A DNA stretch of 64,000 nucleotides, from NCBI RefSeq assembly GCF_006539525.1, contig NZ_BJNE01000003.1:1-64000 (forward strand). The letters run 5' to 3'. The stretch's first letter is position 1. Each line of letters begins with the position of its first letter. This DNA is from Glutamicibacter nicotianae (GTDB lineage Bacteria; Actinomycetota; Actinomycetes; Actinomycetales; Micrococcaceae). The position numbers and the translations under genes are program-made. Below the pieces are notes generated by a model, which was given only the letters and a program-made list of their open reading frames with translations, did not search any database and had not been told where the DNA came from. Positions 26,895-35,203 of the stretch are shown here, in pieces.

Positions 26895-26919
26895 CAGCGC
26901 CGCAGCCGCGCTGTAGGCT
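26891..26919 (+). promoter_or_regulatory. Leaderless promoter of VOC protein gene
   Basis: ATGACA (26891-26896), 17-base spacer, TAGGCT (26914-26919), then 6 bases to the ATG at 26926. Confidence 0.6.
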
Positions 26920-26925
26920 CGGGGA

Positions 26926-27294
26926 ATGGATGGAATACCGCGGCATCATGCCTTGAACTATGTTGAACTGACCGTCACCGACCTGCAGGCGGCAAAGGAT
27001 TTCTACGCGGCCGCCTTCGGCTGGAAGTTCATCGACTACGGTGACCAGTACGCTGGCATCCTCATGCCGGAAGCGAGCACTGAAGAGTCCGGGGGACTGC
27101 TGCTGTCCGACAAGCCGCGGCCTGTTGGCGGGCCCTTCGTGCTGCTGTATTCCGACGACCTGGATTCCACGGCCCGCGCCATCGAGGCCGCTGGCGGATG
27201 GCTCGACCAGCCGGCCTATCCCTTCCCCGGCGGTCGCCGGCTGCATTTCACTGATCCCTCCGGCAACGAGCTGGGTGTCTGGGCCAGCCGATAG
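26926..27294 (+). CDS. VOC (glyoxalase/bleomycin resistance fold) protein
   Basis: A 122-residue single VOC-fold protein. It starts with the first beta-alpha-beta unit (HHALNYVELTVTDLQAAKDFY...FGWKF) and ends with the second unit (RRLHFTDPSGNELGVW), where the PSGNELG turn and Glu near the end are typical. Many members bind a metal and act on small electrophiles, but the role is unknown. Own leaderless promoter; 31 bases after the phosphatase gene. Confidence 0.8.
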   Translation: MDGIPRHHALNYVELTVTDLQAAKDFYAAAFGWKFIDYGDQYAGILMPEASTEESGGLLLSDKPRPVGGPFVLLYSDDLDSTARAIEAAGGWLDQPAYPFPGGRRLHFTDPSGNELGVWASR

Positions 27295-27394
27295 CGAGCT
27301 TCGGCCGGTTGTTGGCGCTGGCGCTTCACCTCGTTCTCTTGCGCAGTCATTCAGGTGTCGTCGATCACGCCAATGCTGATATGGTTAACACTAT

Positions 27395-27414
27395 TACTGA
27401 CCGACCGTTCAGAA
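27395..27414. promoter_or_regulatory. Candidate PaaR operator, paaZ
   Basis: Imperfect palindrome with core CTGACCGACCGTTCAG, 13 bases before the paaZ ATG. Related to the sites before paaJ, paaI and paaA. Confidence 0.7.
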
Positions 27415-27427
27415 AGGAATTGCGTCG

Positions 27428-29551
27428 ATGACGACAGCCCAGATTGGTGCAGTACCAAGTTTCATTGCCGGCCAATGGCAGACCCCAGCAGCCGAGGGAG
27501 GTACCGAAGTCCTCGACGCCAACACAGGTGAGCTGCTCGCCACCGTCACCAAGGAACCCCTTGATGTCGCCGGCGCCGTCGCCTACGGCCGAGAGACCGG
27601 CCAGCGGGAACTTGCCAAGCTGTCCCTGCATGAGCGCGCGCTCAAGCTCAAGGAACTGGCGCTGTACCTGAACGAGCGGCGCAAGGACCTGTACGAGGTC
27701 TCCTTCAAGACCGGTGCTACCAAGATCGATTCGATGGTGGACATCGACGGCGGCATCGGCGTGCTGTTCACCTTCTCCTCCAAGGGCCGGCGCGAGCTGC
27801 CCAACTCCAACGTGATCCTGGATGGGCCAACCGAACCCCTGAGCAAGGACGGCTCGTTCATCGGCACCCACATCTACACCGCGATGGCCGGTGTTGTTGT
27901 CCAGGTCAACGCATTCAACTTCCCTGTGTGGGGCATGCTGGAGAAATTCGCTCCTGCCTTCATCGCCGGCGTGCCAACAATCGTCAAGCCGGCGACCCCC
28001 ACCGGTTACCTCACCGAAGCGGCGGTGCGCATGATGCTGGATTCGGGCATCCTTCCTGAAGGATCCCTGCAGCTGCTCTCCGGATCCGCCCGCGACATCA
28101 TGGACCACCTGGACTACCGGGACATGTTCGCATTCACCGGCTCGGCATCCACCGCCAGCAAGCTCAAGGCGCACCGCAACGTCATCGACGGGGGTGTCCG
28201 CTTCGCGGCAGAAACCGATTCCCTGAATGCGGCCATCCTCGGCCCGGACGCGGTGGAAGGAACCCCTGAATTCGACGCTTTCGTCAAGGTTGTCGTCAAT
28301 GAGATGACGTCGAAGGCCGGACAGAAGTGCACCGCCATCCGCCGCAACATCGTGCCGGCCGCTCAGGTTGACGCGGTCATCGCCGCCATCGGCAAGCGCA
28401 TCGATGAACGCGTAGTCATCGGCGACCCGCGTGTTGAGGGCGTCACCATGGGCGCTTTGGCTTCGCTGGAGCAGCTGGCCGACGTGCGCGGGGCCGTCGA
28501 GGACATGATCGCTGCCGGCGGCGAGCTGGCCTACGGCCGGCTGGATGCCCCGGCGGTACGAGTGGCTCCGGAAACCGATGCCGTAGCGGAATCCGGTGCC
28601 TTCATGTCGCCTGTGGTGCTGCGCTGGAACGACGCGCGCAACCCGATCGTGCACTCGCGCGAAGCGTTCGGCCCGGTCAGCTCAGTCATCGGCTATGGCA
28701 GCGTCGAGGAGGCAGTGGAGCTCGCCGCCATGGGCGCCGGATCGCTGGTCGCGACCGTGTGCACCAATGACGCCGAATCCATGCGTGCCCTGTCCCTAGG
28801 CATCGCCGCCCACCACGGGCGCGTGCACATCCTGAACCGCGAAACCTCCCGGTCCACCACCGGCCACGGATCCCCGGTTCCGCACCTGGTCCACGGCGGC
28901 CCAGGCCGCGCCGGCGGCGGCGAAGAACTCGGCGGCATCCGCTCGGTCAAGCACCACATGCAGCGCACCGCGGTCCAGGGCTCGCCCAACATGATCACTG
29001 CGCTCAGCGGAGTCTGGCATACCGGCGCCCAGCAGTCGCTGGCAGGCAGCCCGAAGTTCGGCGGCAAGCCGGAGAACGTCCACCCGTTCCGCAAATCGCT
29101 GGCCGAGCTGAAGATTGGTGACGGTTTCGCTTCGGACCTGCGCGAAGTCAGCTTGGAGAAGATCACCGAATTCGCCAACGAAACCGGTGACACCTTCTAC
29201 GCGCACACCGACCAGGCCGCCGCGGAAGCCAATCCGTTCTTCCCCGGCATCGTGGCCCATGGCTACCTGCTGGTTTCCTGGGCCGCGGGGCTGTTCGTAG
29301 AGCCTGCTCCGGGACCGGTCCTGGCCAACTACGGATTGGAATCCCTGCGCTTCATCACCCCGGTGGCTGCCGGAGATTCAATCCGCGTGACCCTGACGGC
29401 CAAGAAAATCACGCCGCGAGTCACCGATGAATATGGCGAGGTCGCATGGGATGCGATCTTGCACAACCAGAATGATGAGATTGTCGCGACCTACGATGTC
29501 TTGACCCTGGTGGAGAAAGAAAACCTCACCTACGCCAACTTCGAAGGCTAA
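27428..29551 (+). CDS. paaZ: Oxepin-CoA hydrolase/semialdehyde dehydrogenase
   Basis: Bifunctional enzyme that opens the oxepin-CoA ring and oxidises the resulting semialdehyde to 3-oxo-5,6-dehydrosuberyl-CoA. The 707 residues comprise an aldehyde dehydrogenase domain (about 1-530) with the nucleophile Cys301 in AGQKCTAIRR and coenzyme loop FTGSASTASKL, and a C-terminal MaoC-type hydratase domain (about 542-700) whose catalytic pair is Asp588/His593 in DTFYAHTD. Both active sites are intact. AGAAAGGA lies upstream of the ATG. Monocistronic, with its own PaaR-type operator and terminator. Confidence 0.93.
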   Translation: MTTAQIGAVPSFIAGQWQTPAAEGGTEVLDANTGELLATVTKEPLDVAGAVAYGRETGQRELAKLSLHERALKLKELALYLNERRKDLYEVSFKTGATKIDSMVDIDGGIGVLFTFSSKGRRELPNSNVILDGPTEPLSKDGSFIGTHIYTAMAGVVVQVNAFNFPVWGMLEKFAPAFIAGVPTIVKPATPTGYLTEAAVRMMLDSGILPEGSLQLLSGSARDIMDHLDYRDMFAFTGSASTASKLKAHRNVIDGGVRFAAETDSLNAAILGPDAVEGTPEFDAFVKVVVNEMTSKAGQKCTAIRRNIVPAAQVDAVIAAIGKRIDERVVIGDPRVEGVTMGALASLEQLADVRGAVEDMIAAGGELAYGRLDAPAVRVAPETDAVAESGAFMSPVVLRWNDARNPIVHSREAFGPVSSVIGYGSVEEAVELAAMGAGSLVATVCTNDAESMRALSLGIAAHHGRVHILNRETSRSTTGHGSPVPHLVHGGPGRAGGGEELGGIRSVKHHMQRTAVQGSPNMITALSGVWHTGAQQSLAGSPKFGGKPENVHPFRKSLAELKIGDGFASDLREVSLEKITEFANETGDTFYAHTDQAAAEANPFFPGIVAHGYLLVSWAAGLFVEPAPGPVLANYGLESLRFITPVAAGDSIRVTLTAKKITPRVTDEYGEVAWDAILHNQNDEIVATYDVLTLVEKENLTYANFEG

Positions 29552-29565
29552 AACGCAACTTCAGC

Positions 29566-29603
29566 AAGGGTGGATGCCGTCAACCACGGCATCCACCCTT
29601 TTG
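29566..29603 (+). terminator. Terminator of paaZ
   Basis: Stem AAGGGTGGATGCCGT (29566-29580) with ACGGCATCCACCCTT (29586-29600), then TTGCG. Confidence 0.8.
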
Positions 29604-29639
29604 CGTGCTCGGAGCCAGGACAGCTTTGCCGGATATCTA

Positions 29640-29653
29640 TGAAAGCGTTTCCA
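29640..29653. promoter_or_regulatory. LacI-family/cre-like operator 1 of amylase gene
   Basis: TGAAAGCGTTTCCA differs from the cre consensus TGWAANCGNTNWCA at one position. Confidence 0.55.
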
Positions 29654-29758
29654 ATTTTGGCAAGATTTGACGCGGAGTGAAAAAATTTTAGGGCAATTTA
29701 CGCGGACATTTTCGCGGGTTTAATGTATTTACAGAAATTTACTTATTGGAGAGAGGTA

Positions 29759-29772
29759 AGAAAACGCTTACA
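29759..29772. promoter_or_regulatory. LacI-family/cre-like operator 2 of amylase gene
   Basis: AGAAAACGCTTACA, one mismatch to the cre consensus, about 105 bases before the GTG start. With operator 1 it brackets the likely promoter, as for a maltose-responsive MalR-type repressor. Confidence 0.55.
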
Positions 29773-29877
29773 GTTGTGTCGCAGGTCACGCGTTGATGGG
29801 GAACGTGTGGTTGAGCGATCCCGACGCTGTCGCGTCGAGCTATCGCAGCCCGATCATCACAACAAAGGAGTTTTTCT

Positions 29878-31653
29878 GTGGGACTTTTGCCATCACGCGC
29901 CAAATCAACACAACGCCGGCACGGAGCCAGGACGGTGAAGCCGGTGGCAGCACTAGGCGCCTCGCTCGCCCTGCTCGCCGCACCGTTGTTCGCAGCACCC
30001 GCCCAAGCCGCCACCCCATCCAACGACGGCAAGGATGTCATCCTCAACCTGTTCCAATGGAACTGGAATTCGGTAGCCCAGGAATGCGAGTCCAGCATCG
30101 GCCCAGCAGGATATGGCTACGTCCAGGTCTCGCCTCCAGCTGAGCACCTGCGCGGCACTGCATGGTGGACCTCGTACCAGCCGGTGAGCTACAAGGTGGA
30201 CTCGAAACTGGGCAACCGCGAGGAATTCTCCGCCATGGTCAAAAGCTGCAACGACGCAGGCGTGAAAGTGATCGCAGACGCCGTGGTCAATCACATGACC
30301 GGAGCCGGGCAGACCGGTACTGGAACCGCAGGCTCGGCTTTCTCTGATGACAACTTCCCAGAGTATTCGGCCCAGGACTTCAACGATTGCCGCACCAACA
30401 TCACCAACTATGCTGACCGCTGGCAAGTGCAGCACTGCCGCCTCGTGGGCTTGCAGGATCTGAAAACCTCCAGCAGCTACGTCCAGCAAAACATCGCCGA
30501 CTATCTCGATGACCTCGTCTCGCTTGGGGTATCCGGATTCCGCATCGATGCCTCGAAGCACATCCCCGCAACGGACCTCGAAGGCATCAAATCCAAGATG
30601 AAGAACCCCGGCGTGTACTGGGTGCACGAGGTGATCGGGGCGTCGGGTGAACCGATCCAGGAAAGCGAGTACCTCGGCAGCGGCGACTCGCACGAATTCG
30701 ACTATGCGCGGCAGCTCAAGCATGATTTCGACGCGCAAATCGCCAACTTGCGCTTCATCGGCGACGGCAAGCTCACCAGTGACCGGGCCGGGGTTTTTGT
30801 CACCAACCACGACACCGAACGCAACGGCGAATCCATGAACTACAAGTGGGGCGCCAAGTACCTGCTGGCCAATGTTTTCATGCTCTCCTGGCCTTACGGA
30901 TCGCCCACCGTGTATTCCGGATACACGTTCACCGACAAGGATGCGGGGGCGCCGGGCGCCAGTGACGCATCGGTACCCAATGCCGACTGCGACTCCTCCG
31001 CCTGGACCTGCGAACAGCGGCAAGATGAAATCACCGGAATGGTGGGCTTCAACAACGCCGTCGGCGACGCGGCTGTCAGCAATTGGTGGGACGATGGCGG
31101 CAACCAGATCGCATACGGCCGCGGCAATAAGGGATTCGTAGCCATCAACAACACCTCGGCGGCAACCACCCGCGAATACACCAGCTCGCTGGCCGCTGGC
31201 ACCTATTGTGATGTGGTGTCCGGAGGCGATTGCTCGAAGACCATCACTGTGGGCGCCGACGGCAAGTTCACCGCGACACTGCCTGCCTACGGTGCCATGG
31301 CCCTGCACATCGGTGCCGTATCCGATGGCGGATCAGGAACGCCGGATCCGGTCGAGGACACTGCTGATGTCAGCGTCGCGGTCACCGCCCAAACCGTCTG
31401 GGGGCAGAACATCCGCATCGTCGGCAACCAGCCGGAACTAGGCAGCTGGGATCCGGCCAAGGCGCCACAGCTATCAGCTGCCAGCTACCCGAGCTGGAGC
31501 GGAACGGTGGACCTTCCGGCAGGAACGCAGTTCGAATACAAGTACGTCAAGTACGACCAGAGCGGCAATGCCACGTGGGAATCAGGGGCCAACCGCATCG
31601 CGACCGTGAATGCGGACGGTTCCCTGAACCTGAACGACAGCTGGCGCAATTAG
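29878..31653 (+). CDS. Secreted alpha-amylase (GH13) with starch-binding domain
   Basis: Extracellular endo-amylase cutting alpha-1,4 links of starch. The 591-residue precursor has a signal peptide cut after AQA (about residue 44). Next come a GH13 barrel with nucleophile Asp224 (GFRIDASKH), acid/base Glu251 (WVHEV) and Asp312 (TNHDTE), and a C-terminal all-beta domain. A short Gly/Pro/Asp linker (about 482-495) leads to a CBM20 starch-binding module (about 498-591; WGQNIRIVGNQPELGSWD). GTG start with AAAGGAG 7 bases upstream. Two cre-like operators upstream suggest maltose or carbon control. Monocistronic. Confidence 0.93.
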   Translation: MGLLPSRAKSTQRRHGARTVKPVAALGASLALLAAPLFAAPAQAATPSNDGKDVILNLFQWNWNSVAQECESSIGPAGYGYVQVSPPAEHLRGTAWWTSYQPVSYKVDSKLGNREEFSAMVKSCNDAGVKVIADAVVNHMTGAGQTGTGTAGSAFSDDNFPEYSAQDFNDCRTNITNYADRWQVQHCRLVGLQDLKTSSSYVQQNIADYLDDLVSLGVSGFRIDASKHIPATDLEGIKSKMKNPGVYWVHEVIGASGEPIQESEYLGSGDSHEFDYARQLKHDFDAQIANLRFIGDGKLTSDRAGVFVTNHDTERNGESMNYKWGAKYLLANVFMLSWPYGSPTVYSGYTFTDKDAGAPGASDASVPNADCDSSAWTCEQRQDEITGMVGFNNAVGDAAVSNWWDDGGNQIAYGRGNKGFVAINNTSAATTREYTSSLAAGTYCDVVSGGDCSKTITVGADGKFTATLPAYGAMALHIGAVSDGGSGTPDPVEDTADVSVAVTAQTVWGQNIRIVGNQPELGSWDPAKAPQLSAASYPSWSGTVDLPAGTQFEYKYVKYDQSGNATWESGANRIATVNADGSLNLNDSWRN

Positions 31654-31662
31654 CCACAAAAA

Positions 31663-31700
31663 AATGATCCCGCCCCAGTTCACACTGGGGCGGGATCATT
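31663..31700. terminator. Bidirectional terminator after amylase gene
   Basis: Perfect 17-bp stem (31663-31679 with 31684-31700) with a 4-base loop; A-run before and TT after serve both convergent genes. Confidence 0.85.
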
Positions 31701-31710
31701 CTAGGTTCAG

Positions 31711-32424
31711 CTACTTTTCGGTTTTGGCATTCAGCTTGTCCACGGTTGCCTGCTTGGCTTTTTGCAAGGCCAGCTCTTCCTCGTCCAGCTCGACCTGCAC
31801 CGGCTCGGCAGCCTGGGCAGGAAGGCCGCGCCACAGGAAGTAGCCGTACGCGGCGGCTAGGGCGATGAAGACGAACAGGCCCATCATGCCCAGCATCGGG
31901 GAGATCAGGAAGTAGACAACCAGATCGGCAACGGCAGCCACGGCCAGCACCAGCCAGCCGGCGCGCACGCCGCGGGCAACCATGACAAATGACGCGAAGA
32001 TGGCCGCATCGGCGAAGTAGAGGACCCAGATTTCCGGGGTTGCGCTCATGAAGCCGCCATTGAACAGGAACGGGCCGAAGCGCAGGGCAACCAGCAGGAT
32101 CAAGCCCACGAGCAGGCCGAGCGCGGACCATGGCGTCACGGCAGTGCTCGTGACCACGCGGGTGAATTTGCCCTTGAGCTCGAAGCGGGAGAAGCGCCAC
32201 AGGCCGAAGATGGCGATCAGCAGCAGCGGAACGGCGTAGATCAGTCCCAGTAGATCGAACTGCATCGAGGTAATGACCGGGCCAACGAAGACGCCCAGAA
32301 TCAGGGTCCACCAGCCCAGGTCATTGCGGTGCGCCAGCAGGGCCGCGGAGACGAAGACAAGCAGCATGCTCGCGGCAGAAAGCAGGATCTGGACAAAGGA
32401 ACTACTGCTGTCGGCGGTAGCCAT
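31711..32424 (-). CDS. Polytopic membrane protein, PnuC-like
   Basis: A 237-residue protein with seven hydrophobic segments and a charged C-terminal tail (VELDEEELALQKAKQ...). The segment pattern, with GLIYAVPLLLIAIFGLWRFS at the end of the third segment and a similar VVYFLISPMLGMMGLFVF...FLWRG at the seventh, resembles the internal repeat of PnuC-type vitamin transporters. Tryptophan and asparagine binding residues are not clear, so this is a suggestion. The start is uncertain: ATG 32424 lacks a ribosome site and the frame is open upstream to GTG codons near 32445 and 32457. Confidence 0.6.
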   Translation of the reverse strand: MATADSSSSFVQILLSAASMLLVFVSAALLAHRNDLGWWTLILGVFVGPVITSMQFDLLGLIYAVPLLLIAIFGLWRFSRFELKGKFTRVVTSTAVTPWSALGLLVGLILLVALRFGPFLFNGGFMSATPEIWVLYFADAAIFASFVMVARGVRAGWLVLAVAAVADLVVYFLISPMLGMMGLFVFIALAAAYGYFLWRGLPAQAAEPVQVELDEEELALQKAKQATVDKLNAKTEK

Positions 32425-32589
32425 GAAAAGGGTTTCTAAGATGGAATCCACAGCGCTCTTCACTTGGTTGATCGAGAATGTCCGGTGCTGGAAGCACCCC
32501 TTCGATGCTAGCTGTGAATTCTGTGAGGATGGCAAGATTGCCAGGTTGGATGCGCCACATCCAGGTGCCTCCGCACCCGGTTAACGACG

Positions 32590-32618
32590 TTGGCTCCCAC
32601 CTGGAAGGCGGGAGCCAA
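32590..32618 (-). terminator. Hairpin after paaR
   Basis: TTGGCTCCC with GGGAGCCAA, 11-base loop, no clear T-run. Confidence 0.45.
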
Positions 32619-32638
32619 CGCGTAGCCTTGCCGTGCAA

Positions 32639-33256
32639 CTAGGCGTTCACGGTATGCAAGCCATTGAAGAGCAGGGAAACGGCTTGCTCTTCAAGTTCGG
32701 TTCCGTTGATGGGCCCGTCGGCGCGGTACCAATCCACCACCGAGTTGATCAAGCCGAAAAGCAGCCTTGCAGTTGCCCGTGGTTCCAAATCGGCACGCAA
32801 CTTGCCATCCGACTGCGCGGCGGTCACCAGCTCCGCCAGCTGGCGGTCCATGGCGCGGCGGCGCTGCAGTGCTTGGCGCTCCAGTTCAGTGTTGCCGCGC
32901 AGTCGCAGCAGCAAGGTCACGTAGGAACGCTTGTCCAGCAGGATCCGGAACGTCGCGCGCAGGAAGAATTCCAGGCGTTCATCTGCGGTGCCCTCATGGG
33001 AGCGGACCTCGGCGATCACTGCTTCCAGGGGAATCAGCGCTTCGTCCAAGGCCAGCCTCAACAGGTCCTCTTTGGACGGGACATGGTGGTAAATCGCGGA
33101 TTTGCTGATACCCAGGCGGTCGGCGAGCTTGCCCATGGAGGTCGCGTCGTAGCCGTATTCGTTGAATGCCTCGACAGCAATGCGCAAAACGGCTTCTTGA
33201 TCGTAACCGGGGCGGCCACGCTTGGCCGGACGGTTGGCAGTATCGGTAAGTCCCAT
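32639..33256 (-). CDS. paaR: TetR-family repressor of phenylacetate genes
   Basis: A 205-residue TetR/AcrR regulator. The N-terminal helix-turn-helix covers about residues 17-60 (AVLRIAVEAFNEYGYDATSMGKLADRLGISKSAIYHHV), and a helical ligand-binding domain follows. TetR-type PaaR proteins in Gram-positive bacteria bind phenylacetyl-CoA and release paa promoters. Here the gene is last in paaI-K-R, with 32 bases between it and paaK, and the palindrome before paaI would make it autoregulated. Name by context. Confidence 0.85.
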   Translation of the reverse strand: MGLTDTANRPAKRGRPGYDQEAVLRIAVEAFNEYGYDATSMGKLADRLGISKSAIYHHVPSKEDLLRLALDEALIPLEAVIAEVRSHEGTADERLEFFLRATFRILLDKRSYVTLLLRLRGNTELERQALQRRRAMDRQLAELVTAAQSDGKLRADLEPRATARLLFGLINSVVDWYRADGPINGTELEEQAVSLLFNGLHTVNA

Positions 33257-33288
33257 GATTACTTCATTATCCCATGTCCCGGTCGGGA

Positions 33289-34608
33289 CTAGTTGGAGCG
33301 CATGTCGTAGATGCGCTTGAGCTTGCCCATGGAGCGTTCCAGCGATTCCGGCTCGACAACGTCAATGGCGCAGGACGAGCCGACATGGATCTTGATGAGC
33401 TTGGCCAGTTCCTTGGCTCCGTTGGTTGCATCTTCGATGGTCGCCTCGCTGCGGCGCTCCACCTTGACTGCCAGCTGGTCCATGCGATCCGGACGGGTCA
33501 GGATCAGCTGGAAGTGCGGCGAAAGGGTCGGCACCTTCAGGATCAGTTCCTCGATCTGGCTTGGGAACAAGTTCACGCCGCGCAGGATGATCATGTCATC
33601 GCTGCGCCCGGTGATGCGGCCCATGCGGCGGTGGCCCGGCCGGCTGGTGCCTGGCATCAGCCGGGTCAGGTCATGGGTGCGGTAGCGGATGATCGGCAGG
33701 GCCTGCTTGGTCAGCGAGGTGAATACCAGTTCACCGTGCTCGCCATCAGGCAGCACCTTGGTCTCGTCGAAGGCATCAATGATTTCTGGGCGGAAGTGGT
33801 CTTCCCAGATGTGGCTGCCATCCTTGCGTTCTCCGGATTCGCCAGCCACGCCAGGGCCCATGACTTCGGAGAGGCCGTAGATATCGCAGGCGGTGATGTT
33901 GAACATCTCTTCCAGCTCGTGGCGCATCTCTTCGGTCCACGGCTCGGCGCCGAGCACGGCCACCTTCAGCGAGGTGGATCGCGGATCAAGGCCCTTGCGC
34001 TGCATGGCATCGCCGATGGTCAGCAGGTAGGTCGGGGTGCAGAGGATCGCGTCAGGCTCGAAGTCCTGGATCAGCGTGATCTGCTTGTCGGTCTGGCCTC
34101 CGGACATGGGGATGACGGTGGCGCCGAGGTACTCGGCTGCGGCGTGCGCACCCAAGCCGCCGGTGAACAGCCCATAGCCGTAGGCGTTGTGGACCTTCCA
34201 GCCCGGCTTGACCCCGGCCATGCGCAGGCAGCGGGCACCGAGCTTGGCCCAGTCTTCCAGGTCCTTCTTGGTGTAGCCAACCACGGTGGGCTGTCCGGTG
34301 GTGCCCGAGGAAGCATGGATGCGGGCGACCTCATGCTGCGGAACGGCAAACATGCCGAAGGGATAGTTCTTGCGCAGATCTTCCTTGTCGGTGAAGGGGA
34401 ACTTGGCGAGGTCGCTCAGTTCCTTCAGATCATCGGGGTGCACGCCAGCGGCATCGTACTTCGCCTTGTAGTACGGCACGTTGTTGTAGGCATGGTGCAG
34501 AGTTTCCTTCAAGCGGGTCAGCTGGATCGCTTCGATCTGCTCACGGCTCATGGTTTCTTCTGGATCAAGCGGATTCGGAAGGCTGTCGCGGTCGGTGTTC
34601 TGGGACAT
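33289..34608 (-). CDS. paaK: Phenylacetate-CoA ligase
   Basis: First enzyme of the pathway: ATP-dependent activation of phenylacetate to phenylacetyl-CoA. The 439 residues fit PaaK. The P-loop is ASSGTTGQPT (near residues 94-103), with other adenylation motifs in CDIYGLSEVMGPG (near 237-249) and THDLTRLMPGTSRPGHRRMGRITGRSDDM, where the Arg and Asp bind AMP; ILRGVNLFPSQIEELIL is the C-terminal domain motif of the class. Follows paaI by 32 bases. Confidence 0.94.
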   Translation of the reverse strand: MSQNTDRDSLPNPLDPEETMSREQIEAIQLTRLKETLHHAYNNVPYYKAKYDAAGVHPDDLKELSDLAKFPFTDKEDLRKNYPFGMFAVPQHEVARIHASSGTTGQPTVVGYTKKDLEDWAKLGARCLRMAGVKPGWKVHNAYGYGLFTGGLGAHAAAEYLGATVIPMSGGQTDKQITLIQDFEPDAILCTPTYLLTIGDAMQRKGLDPRSTSLKVAVLGAEPWTEEMRHELEEMFNITACDIYGLSEVMGPGVAGESGERKDGSHIWEDHFRPEIIDAFDETKVLPDGEHGELVFTSLTKQALPIIRYRTHDLTRLMPGTSRPGHRRMGRITGRSDDMIILRGVNLFPSQIEELILKVPTLSPHFQLILTRPDRMDQLAVKVERRSEATIEDATNGAKELAKLIKIHVGSSCAIDVVEPESLERSMGKLKRIYDMRSN

Positions 34609-34640
34609 GCTGGAACTTTCGTGTCGAGTGGGCTAGGTGC

Positions 34641-35090
34641 TTAGCGGTTCTTTGGTTTCGGGACGGTGCGCGAACGTCCGCGGAACTCTGCGACGGTTTC
34701 GATTGAGCCGTCGCCCGCTGGCTGGGTCACCTTGATGTCGTAGATCCCGCTGCGGCCTTGCTGCGAGACACGGTTGCCGGTGGCAGTCAGCACTCGTCCG
34801 GGAATGGCTGGCTTGAGGAAGTTGACGTCGGCACCGGACGCGACAGTGATGGTCTCATCCGAGCCTGCCTGCGGATTGCAGCTCAGTGCGAACGCAGTGT
34901 CGGCCAGAGCGAAGATCATCCCGCCGTGGCCAATGCCGAAACCGTTGAGCATTTCCTGCCGGAGCGTCATGGTGATGACAGCGTGGCCGTCGGAGACCTC
35001 AACTACTTCGATTCCCATCCACTGCGTGGCGTAGTCATTGTGAAGAATGGCGTGCGGGACCGAATTCTCTACCTGTGTTTCGCTCATCAT
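34641..35090 (-). CDS. paaI: Hydroxyphenylacetyl-CoA thioesterase PaaI
   Basis: Hot-dog fold thioesterase, 149 residues, that frees CoA from stalled ring-hydroxylated or epoxide intermediates. The family motif NGFGIGHGGMIFALADTAFAL (about residues 47-67) carries the active-site Asp at its end. GAAGGAAG precedes two adjacent ATGs (35090 and 35087). First gene of paaI-K-R; operator 20 bases upstream. Confidence 0.9.
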   Translation of the reverse strand: MMSETQVENSVPHAILHNDYATQWMGIEVVEVSDGHAVITMTLRQEMLNGFGIGHGGMIFALADTAFALSCNPQAGSDETITVASGADVNFLKPAIPGRVLTATGNRVSQQGRSGIYDIKVTQPAGDGSIETVAEFRGRSRTVPKPKNR

Positions 35091-35109
35091 CTTCCTTCGC
35101 CGAATTATT

Positions 35110-35129
35110 TACCGAACGATCATTAGGTA
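35110..35129. promoter_or_regulatory. Candidate PaaR operator, paaI-K-R unit
   Basis: Most divergent of the four sites (14 of 20 matches to the paaA site), core CGAACGATCATTAGG, within a wider TTACC...GGTAA palindrome (35109-35130). It lies 19 bases before the paaI ATG and overlaps the -10 region. Confidence 0.6.
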
Positions 35130-35148
35130 ATAACATTATGTGAGCTAA

Positions 35149-35154
35149 GTCAAG
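35149..35154 (-). promoter_or_regulatory. -35 element of paaI-K-R promoter
   Basis: TTGACT on the minus strand; 15 to 17 bases later come TATTAC/TTACCT as possible -10, which overlap the operator. Confidence 0.45.
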
Positions 35155-35203
35155 TTAGGCGAGCGTTTTGGCGGTACTGTTTCAGCGAGGGCAAACAGGA
35201 GAA

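Larger units (their letters stand above)
29552..29877. other. Intergenic region paaZ - alpha-amylase (326 bp)
   Basis: Contains the paaZ terminator, two LacI-type/cre-like operators and an AT-richer stretch (29650-29760) that should hold the amylase promoter. No gene is seen. Confidence 0.6.

Noticed and set aside
32425-32638. Riboswitch (NAD or thiamine type) before the PnuC-like gene
   Set aside because: No conserved riboswitch core sequence seen; the gap mainly holds a hairpin after paaR and an unconserved leader.
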